A stretch of 64,000 nucleotides of DNA from Hirudo medicinalis (lineage: Eukaryota; Annelida; Clitellata; Hirudinida; Hirudinidae): contig MPNW01000047.1 of assembly GCA_011800805.1 (NCBI GenBank), positions 120,735 to 184,734 on the forward strand. Direction: 5' to 3'. The position numbers and the translations under genes were made by a program. The notes beneath the pieces were generated by a model. The model was given only the letters and a program-made list of their open reading frames with translations. It was not told the origin of the DNA and did no database searches. Shown here one piece after another: positions 36,043 to 47,883 of the stretch. Every line of letters starts with the position of its first letter. Within the stretch, counting starts at the first letter, position 1.

Positions 36043-36222
36043 TTATTGCAGTTGGTGAGATGTGACGGCCAATTGAAAGTGATGTTCCAGCTTTCCGCTG
36101 CTCCACTGCGCATTGATTTCCTCCGCTGTCAGGTTTAGTTTGGTCAGAAAATGCGAAATCTGCGACGGTCGAGCAAGCTGTGAAGAATATGTATATCGTT
36201 TTCCCTCCAAATTATATTGCGG
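36043..36222 (-). CDS. Candidate 3'-terminal exon of an unidentified gene
   Basis: On the minus strand an acceptor-like TTGTATTTAG is followed by 59 open codons and a stop. The stop lies inside a CAATAAAA motif that could also be the polyadenylation signal. The peptide looks like real coding sequence, for example LARPSQISHFLTKLNLTAEE and INAQWSSGKLEHHFQLAV. An upstream open segment starting at an acceptor at about 36,358 (KWNEALQDSRINVQKIKSHH) may be the preceding exon, though the phase between them is unresolved. The family is not recognised. Confidence 0.35.
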   Translation of the reverse strand, partial: PQYNLEGKRYTYSSQLARPSQISHFLTKLNLTAEEINAQWSSGKLEHHFQLAVTSHQLQ

Positions 36223-37200
36223 CTAAATACAAATAATCAGAAAATAATTTTAATTAAGTTTCTAATTTCTTAGCTGAGCGATACTGAATCATATTTTCAT
36301 GGTGAGACTTTATCTTTTGAACATTAATTCTGGAATCCTGCAATGCTTCATTCCATTTCTGTGAAATATCATAGACATGATTTATGAGTTTCTGATCAAT
36401 TTATATGCATCTTCAACATTTTCAACGAAAGTAAATATGACTTAAAATGTAAATAACTAAACGTTATTCTAGTCGAAACTTTGATATCAGTAACATAACA
36501 ATTATTTACAGTGGTTAAGAAGACCGATATCTGCGTAATAACCACTCATGAAACTGTTACCCGGGAAGGTTCGTCAGGCATCAAACTTACAACTATAATT
36601 TATTCGTAACTTGTTAAGCATGCGACACCAATTCCCGATGTGTGTTAGATATTTTAAGCTTTTGATGCAATACATTTTAAGGGAGTAAATTTAATGGCTA
36701 GATTCGAATAAGTTTAGCATCTACTACTCCATATGGAAGAGGGCTCAATTAACCTCAAATAACAACTTTAGGACAAATATTCTGTTCATTGAACCGAATC
36801 TTCTCATGGTTTTATACGCTTTTCCAAGGTTTCAAGGTTCCTAATTTTTCTTCTGAATATTCTCCGTTCCTTAATGTTTGAAAAAATGTATACATCAGTT
36901 TTGCTTTCGTTGACCAAATTGCTTGATTTATTTATTGAACTTAGATATAATATTTGGTATTAACAACCCGGTAAGTTGGGTGGCTAAGTACTCTGATAAT
37001 CCAAGTTTATTCTTTCCAAAAATATTACAAATTAAGTTTTGCAAATTACAAATAAGAATAAAATGTTCCATTAAGTCTTAAAATCCATTCATCGTAAAAG
37101 GTAATTGTTCCAATATGGAATGATCATTTAAAAAATGCTCTGCGAGATAAAAATATAATTTAAACACTGTTATGGTGCAAATGATTTCTCATTAATTTTT

Positions 37201-37600
37201 TTGACAATTTGTAAGTGGCAATTTCCTGATCCGAGACATTTTGTGTTTCGTCGCAGCAAAACTTTCAGATTAAAAAATACCAAATACATTTGGAGGATGG
37301 GTGTAGGTAATTTTTCTTCGCTTTATGCAAGGACGTCTTTTGGGGAGAGCAAGGCTACAAATTTTTTGCACTTTGTATATAGCCTCAAGAAGTCAACTAC
37401 AAACTCAAAGCATCAGGAGAGCCTCTCGATCATCGAATACATTTCCGCTAACAATTATGACTTGCAATTCGCTTCCCAGTGAAGTTGTTCATTGTCAAAC
37501 TCTCAATCGATTCAAAATACTGACTGATGAAATTGAACTCTCCGAATCTCTCGTTTGCAAATCTCATCGCGTACGGTTGTGCCATTTGTCCTCTTAGCTT
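37201..37600 (+). pseudogene. LINE reverse-transcriptase C-terminal remnant
   Basis: Frames in this stretch carry CNSLPSEVVHCQTLNRFK, which resembles the WNSLPxxVVxAxSLNxFK signature at the end of many non-LTR reverse-transcriptase ORFs. The upstream part has split frames (LGRARLQIFCTLYIASRSQL). Only the end of the element is left. Confidence 0.5.
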
Positions 37601-37790
37601 TCGATGGACTACGTTCCGCTTCTCGCTAGTCTTATTTTTGCCTGTTTTTTATTTTATTTTTCAAATTTGTTTTTATTAATTCTCTGCCCGAGTCAATTAC
37701 ATAAATAATCTAGTTAAATCTAGTTCATAATTATTTTTGAAATTACGCTCAATATCTTCCTAAAGTCATAGTTATGTAATTCCTAGAAAG

Positions 37791-40444
37791 ATGACAACCA
37801 CTCATCTCTCGAACAATTTCGGTTCTCAAAATGCAACCCCGGAGAGCTACAACGAAGCAATATTTCTTCTCTGCATCTCGTCTGTCGGCTTAATCTCGAA
37901 CATAGCTGTGGTCATTTGTATCCTTTCAAATCGTCATCTACGTAGAACTGCCAGTGCATTCATCATCCATGGCTGTGTGCTGGACAGTGTTCGTTGCTTC
38001 TACTGTGTCCCTTTTGCTGTGAGCCTTCTATGGGATGTTGCACCAGGTTTGTGCGCGGTTTTAGGAGGATCGTATGTGGTCGTTGTGACTGCATCTGGCT
38101 TCAACATCGTGGCCATGGTTTGCTGTGAAGCATACGTCTTTGGAGAAAAAAGTCTTCACAATCTGGAAGAGGTTCAACAACACGACAATGGTAGTATCTG
38201 CTGCGTGGCTTTCGGCATCCTCATGGTCTATGCCACCAGTCTCATCATACATCTCGGACCGACGATAATTGGTGGAGACTTCAACTACAATGACCTTATC
38301 GGCAACTGTGTGTTCGTCTATGGAACTATAAAGAGTTATGTGGCTCAAGCAATGTGGATAATCATCACGACTCTCTCCATGTTTGGCACACTTTACTACC
38401 TCTTCTACTTCCATCGACACGTGCAGAACTACGCCAAAAACCAATCCGCCTCTTCCGCTCGAGCTTCCACAGTCGACTTAAGGAACCCGAAGGATGAAAG
38501 AATATCAAAGAGGATTCTCCAACAAGCCCTTTCGAGGTGCAGGGTTCTCATAACAATCTCATTAGTCTTCGTTTTCAGCTGGTTTCCACTCTTTGTCCTC
38601 ACCCTAATAGACCCAAAATTCCAACAACCGAGCAAAATCTACAAGCTCCTCACTTTCATAGCCTGGTCCAACGCTGCAATCAACCCTATGATATTCATAC
38701 TCTACGATCAAAGTATAGATGCAATCTGGAGGTAAAAGTCTTACATTACATTGGTTCATGTGCATTTCTTATAAATGTATATAGATTTCAGGAGTATTGT
38801 TAACATTGTTAAGCAGATACAATGTGGAATTGTGGTAGATGTTTTCTAATGAAGATAGGACCGTAAAGCTTTATGAATGCTTAGTCAAGTTATAGGGCTG
38901 AAGTTATATTAGATGTCACACTGAATTCCAGAAGCTAAAAGACAAAGTTTATCAGATAATTATACAGAAATAAGTGGGACTTTTTTTGGGGTCAAGATAT
39001 TTGCTGCAATTTGTGCTCCCGCATGATCTAAGACGCTGTCCATTTTTTTTTAAGTTGAGGGCCGTGCCAGAAATCGATGTTTGACAAACGTTGTTTTTAT
39101 ATTTATTAGCTTAATAATACATTAATAATCATTTTACAACCAAAACTGTGGTTCAAAATAAAAAGAGAGAAATAAAATGTCCAAACATATTACATTAGCA
39201 CATATGGTTTTAAATAAAAAGTTTTTCCTTTGGGCAATCATAACCACAACGAGTGTCCACATTAAATTTCTAAAAAGTTCATATGATAATGAAAGTAAAA
39301 GAGTTTCCTTCTTGATATATTTCTTATTACCATCTTTTTAATGCTTCATCAAACAAGTCGTTTCATTAGAAATGCAGGCATTCATTTTAACTCATTTATA
39401 TGGCTTCTGCGTTTCAGCTAAAATCCAGCTCTAAAAGTGTTTCGATAACAACAGTCCACTAAACTAATTTAACACAACCGAGTAAGATTCCAGATTCTTT
39501 ACAGAGAGGCAACTTTGCTTTGTCCTCATTGTGCAGCTTTGCTCTTCCTTTCGTGACAATGGATGGAGCTAAAATCATTACAAATTTATGGTGCCTCAAT
39601 AACTTACAAAATACTTGGATTGAAAATTAGTTAGAAATTTGGTTAAAATTAGTTACTTAGAAAGTTGCTTCCTGCGAGCGACGGTAAAAGCAACAGTCGT
39701 TACGAGTCGTGTTCGCAACCCAACTTGCAGCGCCACAAACCGCATTTGGGAGACGGTGCTACATAAATGGTCTAAGCGTCCTACGCTTATGGTGCTATAT
39801 AAATATACCTATTATTATTTTTTTCAAAATCTAGAACTAGAAATCCTAACAAGTACAATAAAAATATTGGCTTATTACTTGATTAATTATTACTTCATAA
39901 GCGAAGTCTTTACTTAATAATTTTTTCAGTAAATTGTAAAATTTAGCATAAAATCAGTCTGAGGGCCGTATATCTCCCGCGGTTTGGTAAGCACTTGTTT
40001 AGGATGTAACATTTGGGTAGTCAGATTCCCTTGCGAAATCAACAATTCAACAACTCCTTACGGAAGCTCAGCAGAATATACAATCCTTATTATCCAATAA
40101 ACAGTCATTTTTTTAAATATCAATTGCAGGGTTTGCCCGGTCATGGTGCCTAATAAAGTGCGCGGTTGCAGAATTTCGCGCTCACATCAAGACATTGGAG
40201 AAATAAGGACAAATCCAGATAACAGGTGGGAATCCTCTCCTACATTTGTGCGATTATTATCATTTCATCGATGCCTTTAATATCTCTAAATTATTATATT
40301 ATTATATATATATACATATATATATATGTTTTAGATCAGTCCTTTCATTCTAGACACAGGCAAGAGTATGACAATGAAAATGTCGGTGACTTGCTACGGA
40401 TGGAAACCATGAAAGCCAACTCTAATGGAATCAACCTGATTTGA
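37791..40444 (+). CDS. Class A (rhodopsin-like) orphan GPCR
   Basis: Exons 37791-38731, 40130-40247 and 40340-40444, phase-consistent, about 387 residues. Exon 1 holds all seven helices. TM1 includes GLISNIAVVICILSN, TM2 ASAFIIHGCVLDSVRC, TM3 GGSYVVVVTASGFNIVAMVC, TM6 CRVLITISLVFVFSWFPLFV and TM7 IAWSNAAINPMIFILYD. N-glycosylation sites lie in the short N-terminus. The DRY position at the end of TM3 reads EAY, so Arg3.50 is absent, while NPxxF at TM7 and FxxxWFP at TM6 are kept. The third loop is short and basic, and the tail encoded by the two small exons is basic and Ser/Arg-rich. The ligand is not predictable. The last splice (to 40,340) was chosen for frame and is less sure than the first. 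A family A SINE lies in intron 1. Confidence 0.75.
39657..39808 (+). repeat. SINE family A, copy 4
   Basis: GTTGCTTCCTGCGAGCGACG, GTCGTGTTCGCAACCCAAC, a GGGAGACGGTGCTACATAAA body and TTATGGTGCTATATAAATA end. The A box is lost. It lies in GPCR intron 1. Confidence 0.65.
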
Positions 40445-41940
40445 AAACTGGTTTTGTTTTAAATTTTACGTTTTTTCTTTCAAATGTTTATGATTTTATC
40501 ATCCGTACGTAGTTTTTGTGATATCAGGGCAAGAATGTTTACCCAGACCAGGCCTTAAAATTCTCTGTTACAGACTTCATGTAAGCAACCTGCGAAATTA
40601 TTTCTTTTAAATTCCGAAATCACAAGATGAGCTTTATGTTCTGTTTGCATGCACTGGTGAGATTGCGAACATTTAAACGTTGTTCCAAATCACTGGAAAC
40701 AGTGCAATTACAATTAGAAATAGTTCTTAAAGCTTAATTGAGCAGATGGGTATTCAGAGTGATGTTGTTACCTACAGACACAGAATTTATAAAAATGTTC
40801 AAGGAGTTTAACGACGGGTACGAAAATATGCTTTAATCTGTTTTAATTGACCAAATCGAAAAATTACAAAAACTAAATTATATTAAAAAATCATCCGTTA
40901 AATATGTCTCATACTTCAAAGCGTGTTCACAGATAGAGTTATTTAATGATTATATTTTACTGTTCTGATAGATTGAAATTAAATTTTATTGCGATTTTAA
41001 ACATAAAGTTTGAAAATAAGCAAAAGAGTTTTACAGTGTCATTCATATAATTTTGTAACTAATCAACTCAAAGTTACTGAATAATTTCTAAGATGATTAG
41101 CGAATTCGCAATTTTTAAGCAACATTAAAAAATTTACTACATAAAAACTATAGGAGTGCCCATTCTGAATTTTTGAATATGTGGTATTTATAATGTTCTA
41201 AATATATGGAAAAAAAACCAATAAATAATTTTCTTAAATATTGAAAATAAAATAGCCTAAGTAGGTTGCCCAAATAGAGCCTTCAAATACCTTTAATTTG
41301 ATATGTAATATCCTTCTAGGTGCTCTAGAACCAAACTTGCAGCTATTAACCATAGCGAGGTGTTGGCATTTGGTCAAAGTTCATATTTCTGACAACGATC
41401 GACCAAAAAAATCTATAATTTTAATTTTTTAACTTACTCATCTAGGTTAACAACTGTGCCCAATTTCAGTAAAATCCAAGGTGGTAGTGTCAGATGCTGT
41501 GTTGATTTGACGTGGAATGTCCCTGGCGTGAACACAGTATTAAATATTAATAAACTCCTATCACGGAGCGCACCGACAGGGAATCATCATTGGAATGCCC
41601 CGTCATCGAACGTTACTATTGTAGGCCCAAACTCCTTATGTTCTCGGGGGGTGTTGCTTTACATATTGTAGATTCTCTTCTGCAAAGGATCAATGCAAAT
41701 GTATGTGATGTACCAAAGTATTTTGTGTGCTCGAAGCAAATATAAATGATGCATTAATGCAAGTTGCATAAGGAAAAATGAACTACTTTAAAATGTAGCG
41801 AAGCACATGCAGCACACTAAGGTCACGGTCGTATTTATGGGGGGTTACGAGTTCAAGCCCTCCCCGAAATAATTCAAAATAAAAAATTTTACAATTTGTT
41901 TTTATTCAAAATTTAAAATACAAAATTTTAAAATTTGTTT
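40445..41940. other. AT-rich intergenic DNA
   Basis: No gene is supported. A 71-codon open frame at 41,456-41,671 has no recognisable feature and lies next to the hAT relic, so it may be part of an old element. Confidence 0.45.
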
Positions 41941-42580
41941 TTTTTTCAAAAGAAGTGATCAAGTCTATTAATGGTGAAGACATTGTTTTATCCAGATTAA
42001 CATCAATGCAAACCATCCGTGACAATACCTCTGCCAAAACTGCTGAAGAAAATTATAAACGGGTAATGTTTTTGACATTTTGGATCATTTGTGCTCACAA
42101 TTGGAAGGAAGGTTCATTAACCATGCAAATTTGATATCTTCATTACATATGATCTTGCTTCAAAAAAAATTATTTTTAAGAGACAATGTTGAAACCATTT
42201 TTATAAAAGAAAATCAAATTAAGAAATATATCTAACAACGTGGAGTATTTTATGATTCACTGTCTGATCTAAGAATTTTAGATTCTGAGTTTTCTGTGTT
42301 ATAAAAAAAAGTGGGAAAACGAGTAATGAAGAAAACCATCTTCAGCAATTGAATTGTTTTTAGTTTGCAATGCATTTTATCAAAATATTAATACTCTTCT
42401 CCCTATCTTAACAACATTAACTTTAGAAAGAATAAAGTCATATATTAGAAACTCTATAAGTGAAATGAGACTGAACGGACTTGCTCTTCTCAGCATTCAT
42501 AAAGATATCTCGGTAGATCCTCAAGAAATTTTTGATAAATTTGCCTATGTTGGTCGGCGTTGTAGTCTTATATTATAGTG
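41940..42580 (+). pseudogene. hAT-type transposase relic (C-terminal dimerisation part)
   Basis: Broken frames encode a segment starting at about 41,950 and ending with NSISEMRLNGLALLSIHKDI and FDKFAYVGRRCSLIL. The xRLNGLALLSIHKD signature is typical of the hAT dimerisation region of ZMYM/THAP-type domesticated or mobile transposases. There are frame breaks at about 42,060-42,350. No terminal inverted repeats were identified. Confidence 0.6.
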
Positions 42581-43149
42581 TGACTGTTACATTTATTATT
42601 TTGTAGCACAATTTAGACTTTTTTTAAAGTACCTTGTTTGGTATTAAGTATTATTTTCAAATTAGATTCTTGACTGTTTGTAAAGTAAAAACAGTCCTGA
42701 CTAGGCTGCCGCTACAAGCTTGTAACTCTAACTAACAATGGCACTGAAGCACTCAACAGAGTACTTACAATACTGAAGTAGGCTGTCCTTCAAAAGCTTA
42801 TCAACAGCCATTATTGAGAAATTTTATCTTTTGTGGAGATCTAGGACATTCTCATCTGCCAGCATGTTAGCCATTTCTTAGACATTTGATCCCCTATTTA
42901 TTCTCTGAGGTATACAGAAAGCGCCCATTTTTCACCATTGATACGTGCTTGCAAGGAGTGGCCTTTGCTCCACTTATCAGACACTCGTTGAATCGCACAT
43001 GGTGTCTGGGTGGCATTCAATTCTGTTGCACTACGCTTATTGCTTTTCATTTATTCCATATTACTTTTTGTTTTTAGAACCTCCGCGAAAGAGGCCAAGA
43101 CTCTGCAAATAATTGACTAATATTTTTAAAGACTATAATGAATAAAAGT

Positions 43150-43879
43150 ACATCCAAAAACTCTTCTAACTTACCTGGCATAGGTGGTAGCCGCGATCAA
43201 GGAAACGGCTCGCCCAGGATGGTCCATTACACTTGGGATTAGCTGAAATGATGGAGGTACATATTTGCGATTACCCCAAATGTGGGTAACTCGGGCTTAT
43301 AATTTGTAAGTGTACTAAGTTAATCAGATTAAGGGACCATTCTCAGAGCACAATGGCTTGAGTTGAAAGACATCATGTTGTGATTGAGTCTGTTTTGAAG
43401 TCTGCAATTGGAGAGGTCATTAATTCCTATAATTGGGTGGTGGATATAGATAGGTTACTTTACTTAATGTGAAGCATCCGGATATCAGGAAAAGTCAGTA
43501 TCTACGCTAAACTCTCCATTATTACAGAGACTTTGTTGGTGAAATCTTTAGTAATAAGCTTTAAGCAGAGGGGGGTAAGAGCTTAAACCTGGTCTTGTCC
43601 ACCATCTAAGCTTTGAAAAAATCAGCCTCATATTTTTAAGGACCGCTGACGTCAGAAGAGCAACTCGGCTTTTGTTGAAATTACCAAAGGACGTTCAAAA
43701 TGCATTCCTACATGCCCCAGTCGACTAGGGGGGCTCGGAATCTTTCAATTCCGCAAATGGATTCCGAATATAAGAACTCGTCGCATGTCACAAGTCTTGA
43801 AACAGGCTAAAGAGAATTGGGACCAGTTTATGCTGGACGTTTTTTTGAGAGGGAACTACGGCGATGAAAAGTTCCAAAG
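43150..43879 (+). pseudogene. Non-LTR retrotransposon (LINE) remnant, left part
   Basis: Broken frames include RRATRLLLKLPKDVQNAF followed by a HAPVDxGGLGI-like motif and FRKWIPNIRTRRMSQVLKQ. These match the segment just after the catalytic core in R2-like LINE reverse transcriptases. It is cut at 43,879 by the LTR element, and its right part resumes at 47,884. Confidence 0.55.
43875..43879 (+). repeat. Target-site duplication CAAAG (left)
   Basis: The five bases immediately before the 5' LTR (CAAAG) recur immediately after the 3' LTR at 47,879-47,883. Confidence 0.85.
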
Positions 43880-44068
43880 TGTTGTGGTGAGAGCCAATCA
43901 GAGTGGAGCGCGCCAGAAGACAATAGAATGTTGACTATAAAGAGCCTCTGGCTACCGCTTGCACTTTCTCTCTCTCTCGCTTAGTGACCTTGTATATTAA
44001 CTTGTTGTCAGTTAATAAAGTCGTACGTTTTCTAGTTAGTTCTTCTTCTCGATTTGAGCGATATAACA
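43880..44068 (+). repeat. 5' LTR
   Basis: 189 bp, TG...CA termini. It contains GACTATAAAGAGCC (TATA-like) and GTTAATAAAGTCG (polyadenylation-like). It aligns with 47,698-47,878, differing by a few substitutions and short pyrimidine-repeat indels. Confidence 0.92.
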
Positions 44069-44407
44069 TATATCGAAGAAAATCGCCGACGTGAGGAAGA
44101 AAACAAGAAACGCGACGACGTTTTGTTGCAACTGCTTGAAAAGGTGAGTCTTCAATCATCTACACTTCGTCAAGGCGAAGAACTGATCACAGAAATGATC
44201 AGCAAGACTCAAACGTTCAGTCACGATCCCGAATGTGGAGGCACTTTTACCAAGTGGATTGAGCGATTTGAAGACGCAGTAGCAACACATGGTTCACGGC
44301 TGTCGGAGGAAGAGAGAGCGAGTGTGCTTGTCATGAAGCTCGACACAGAGGTCTACAACCTGTTCAGAGATCACATTCGGCCGCGGACAACGAAAGAGCT
44401 GAAGTAA
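44069..44407 (+). pseudogene. gag-like frame, truncated
   Basis: An open frame runs in from the LTR without an in-frame ATG at its head and ends at a TAA at 44,405. It has a charged coiled-coil N-terminus and a capsid-like segment (FTKWIERFEDAVATHG, then EEERASVLVMKLDTEVYNLF) of the kind seen in Gypsy gag. The stop separates it from the nucleocapsid part downstream. Confidence 0.65.
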
Positions 44408-44435
44408 GAAGTCAAGACCATTCTGGAGACATTGT

Positions 44436-44900
44436 TTGGAGATAAAAGATAGTATCTTCAGACGAAGATATGATGCATTCATAGTAGTACTTGAAGACAT
44501 GAACTTCAGATTGTATGCCACAATGGTGAACAGGATGTGCGAGCTAGCCCAGGTGGATCTCTTGACAAAAGAGCAGATCAAATGCCTGCTTTTTGTCTCG
44601 GAAATGAAGAAGCAAGCACACAGTGATTTTCGAACACGTTTGCTGCAAAAGTTGAAGCTGCAAACAAGCTGCACACTGGAGTTCTTGTGCAACGAATGTG
44701 AACACATTCTGAGCCTGCGGAAAGATGCAAATGCCATTGGAGAAGTCCCAAGTGTTGTGCAGGTGATCCGAAGGAACAGCAGAAGAAAGAAGCCTCGACC
44801 AGAGTTCCCTAGCAAAGAATTTGGCCGACCTCCAGCTGCAAAGAGATGTTTCATCTGTGACGAGACGACTCACCTGGCAATGAGTTGTCCGAAGAATGCC
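44436..44900 (+). pseudogene. gag C-terminal part with CCHC zinc knuckle
   Basis: The knuckle is CFICDETTHLAMSC (CX2CX4HX4C). Upstream is a Lys/Arg-rich linker. The frame continues straight into RT-type sequence after about 40 residues, so the protease-coding region that should lie between appears deleted. Confidence 0.7.
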
Positions 44901-44959
44901 ACCATTTGCGACGCCTTCAACGCCATCTGCTGCCAAGTGGAACAGAAATCAGTTGAAGT

Positions 44960-46210
44960 AGGGAGTCTGTCAAAAGAGTTGTCAGACAAATACCCTGAGG
45001 TCTTCAAGGAGGAACTGGGACGATGCTCCTTGAAGAAGGCAGAATTCAGGATTAAAGAAGAAAGTTTCCCGATCTTCTGTAGGCAGAGGAAGATTCCTTT
45101 CACTGTAGAGAAAGCTGTGGACACCGAGCTAGATCGTCTCGTGCAAGCAGGAGTTCTGAAGAAGATAGATTACAGTCATTGGGTTGCACCGATAGTCATC
45201 GTGCACAAGAAGAATGGACTAATTATGTTAGAATCTGCGCTGACTTCAAGACTGGCCTGAATGAATTACTGGAGACACACCGACATCCACTGCCGACTCC
45301 TGAAGAAATCTTTTCTCACCTGAACCAAGGCGCCCTTTGGAGTCAAGTGCGCACCCGAAATTTTTCAAGAGGCTATGGATAGCATGCTCGCAGGCTGACA
45401 AGGTTGTGCAGCGTACCTGGACGACATCATCGTGACTGGTACAACACTGGAGGAGCACAATCGGAATGTCCATGCCCTTTTCAAGAGGATCGCAGAGTGT
45501 GGATTTCGTGTCCGAATGGAGAAGTATTCGTTCGCGAAGAAGGAGATCAAGTTTCTGGGGAATCTGATTAGCAAGGATGGACGTCGACCAGACCCAGAGA
45601 AAATCCACGCGATCGTTGAAATGCCGCCGCCCAAGGATAAGAAGCAGTTAAAATCCTTCTTGGGCATGATTAGTTTTTATTCTTTTGTTCCAGAGATGCG
45701 ATCCATGAGGACTTTTGGACGACCTGGAGAAGAAAGACAAATTTCCATGGACTGCTGAGCATCAGGTTGCCTTCAACAAGCTGAAGACGGATCTGCTGGT
45801 CACACATTTCAGACCTGAAATGGACATCGTGGTTGCTGCTGATGCATGTGAGTATGGATTAGGTACTGTGATCTCACACCGATTTCCGAAAGGCACGGAA
45901 AAGGCCATAGCACATGCAGGGAGAACTCTGACAAAAGCAGAACAGAACTACGGGCAGATTGAAAAAGAAGCGCTTGCATTGGTTTTCGCTGTTAGGAAAT
46001 TTCATCGATACCTGTATGGACGACGCTACACGCTGTTGACGGATCATAAGCCTCTTCTGTCTATTTTTTGATCAAAGACGGGAGTATCTGCTCATTCAGC
46101 AAATCGACTGCAAAGGTGGGAACTTTCACTACTCAGTTATGATTTCAAGATTGATTACAGGAAGTCGAACCACTTTGGACAAGCCGATGCATTAACCCGA
46201 CTCATCCCTT
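44960..46210 (+). pseudogene. Reverse transcriptase and RNase H, broken
   Basis: RT begins with the ELSDKYPEVFKEELG-type lead and a SHWVAPIVIVHKKNG block. A frameshift follows at about 45,225. RT motifs between the NQGA block and the PFGVKCAPEIFQ block (about 45,345) are deleted. A TGA stands at 45,396, then YLDDII (catalytic Asp pair) and KIKFLG-like residues. Another frame change falls at about 45,705. RNase H follows (VVAADACEYGLGTVIS; RKFHRYLYGRRYTLLTDHKP), with a stop at about 46,069. It is non-functional as it stands. Confidence 0.8.
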
Positions 46211-46215
46211 TCAAG

Positions 46216-47190
46216 TTGCCTGAACCTGTCATCATCGCAAAGATTGAGAAGGACATCCAAGCACTTCGTAGTGATGCTATTCGCCAATTGCCAGTAACTC
46301 AAACGGACATTCGGAAGATGACCGAAAGTGACGAGCTACAGATCATTGTGCAAGCCGTGCAGTCAGGACGTTGGCCAGATTTACGGACTGGATCGTTGAT
46401 GCATGCCTTCCACAGTCGTGCTTGAGACCTGTCAGTGCATGAAGGCGTACTGTTTCTTGGAATGCGAGCAGTTGTTCCCTTAGCACTACGACATCGCGTT
46501 CTGAAAATGCTGCATGAAGGTCACCCAGGATGCACACGGATGAAACTCGTAGCTCGAAGGTACGTTTATTGGCAGGGAATTGACAGGGATATTGAAGAGC
46601 AGGTGAAGAATTGCAGTGCTTGTCAGGATGCTGCAAAAATGCCTGCCAGGAATGAACCGTCACCATGGCAAACACCCAATTGTGCATGGGAGAGAATCCA
46701 CGTCGATTTTGCCGGACCCCTGGAAGGATTGATGTTCCTCATTGCAGTGGATGCTTTCTCCAAGTGGCCTGAAGTAGTTCAGATGTCATCAACGACAGCC
46801 ACTGGCACAATTAAAGAGTTAACTAGGATTGTTGCTCAGCAAGGATTTCCTAAAGTACTGGTGTCGGACAACGGGACGCAGTTCACATCTCAGGAGTTCC
46901 AAAGTTACTGTCAGCAGCATGGTATCCAGCACATCCGTTCACCGCCATATCACCCTCAGAGCAATGGCCAGGCAGAACGTTTTGTGGACTTCTTCAAGAG
47001 GACCTTTCAGAAGTTAAGAGGGGAGGGAGCCACATCAGAAGTTTCTGTGGACTTACAGGTCAACACCATGCTTGTCTTCACCAGGTCAAAAGACACCGGC
47101 AGAGAACTGCATTGGACGACAGTTGAGGACTCCGATAAGTGGTCTTCAGTTGCAGAGTCATCTACAACAGGAAGCGATGAAAGGTAAAGC
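46216..47190 (+). pseudogene. Integrase, broken
   Basis: A stop at about 46,423 precedes the integrase zinc domain (HEGHPGCTRMKLV, CSACQ). The DDE core is recognisable in order: HVDFAG, VSDNGTQFTS, and SPPYHPQSNGQAER with its Glu. The frame is lost after about 47,040, and a C-terminal segment in another frame runs to a stop at 47,521. Confidence 0.8.
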
Positions 47191-47607
47191 GCAACAGACG
47201 CATAAGGTTCATCGCAGGGAGTTCGCTGAAGGGGACACAGTGTACTTGAGGCTGTACAAAGATCCAAGAGGTCAATGGGTCCCAGGAGTGGTCATCAGGA
47301 GACTGGGAACAGTGTCCTACGATGTCCGATCGAGCAACAAGAATCAGCTGAGACCTCGATCGGTGGATGATGCCCTCAATGTCATGCTGGAGCCCTTCAA
47401 CTTGCCTCTGTTGCCCCTCAGCAAACCACACACGGAACAGGGAAGCAGCAACCCAGTTGTTACGGATTCTGTCACAAGAGACGAGGAAGATGTTCTTGCT
47501 GGACCAGAACAAACTCCATGACAGAAGAGGAAACGCCGACCGCCAAGAAGATTGGAGTTGGACACTTCAAGGAAGAAGTACAACTTTTGTTAGGAGGGGA
47601 GGTGTTG

Positions 47608-47697
47608 TGGTGAGAGCCAATCAGAGTGGAGCGCGCCAGAAGACAANTGGAGTTGGACACTTCAAGGAAGAAGTACAACTTTTGTTAGGAGGGGAGG
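47608..47697 (+). repeat. Duplicated LTR start with one N
   Basis: The first 39 bp or so of the LTR plus the preceding 50-60 bp occur twice in tandem (about 47,548-47,646 and 47,648-47,740), with a single N at 47,647 at the junction. This looks like two contig ends with unmerged overlap. Confidence 0.75.
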
Positions 47698-47878
47698 TGT
47701 TGTGGTGAGAGCCAATCAGAGTGGAGCGCGCCAGAAGACAATAGAATGTTGACTATAAAGAGCCTCTGGCTACCACTCGCACTTTCTCTCTCTCGCTTAG
47801 TGACCGTGTATATTAACTTGTCAGTTAATAAACTCGTACGTTTTCTAGTTAGTTCTTCTCGATTCGAGCGATATAACA
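47698..47878 (+). repeat. 3' LTR
   Basis: 181 bp. It matches the 5' LTR and has lost a few pyrimidine and TTG repeat units. It is followed directly by CAAAG (47,879-47,883), the right target-site duplication. Confidence 0.92.
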
Positions 47879-47883
47879 CAAAG

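Larger units (their letters stand above)
43880..47878 (+). mobile_element. Ty3/Gypsy LTR retrotransposon, internally deleted
   Basis: About 4.0 kb. It has two LTRs of about 185 bp that begin TGTTGTGG and end ATATAACA, a 5-bp target duplication, and a polypurine tract (AGGAGGGGAGG) just before the 3' LTR. Internal order is gag, CCHC knuckle, RT, RNase H, integrase, which is the Ty3/Gypsy order. No aspartic protease (DSG/DTG) is seen between the knuckle and RT, part of the RT palm is missing, and there are several stops and frameshifts. It cannot make its own proteins. The sequence after the 5' LTR does not start with TGG, so no standard tRNA primer site is evident. LTR divergence is low to moderate, mainly small indels. 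Confidence 0.92.

Noticed and set aside
38061..38444. Minus-strand open frame of 127 codons.
   Set aside because: It is antisense to the seven-helix exon of the GPCR.
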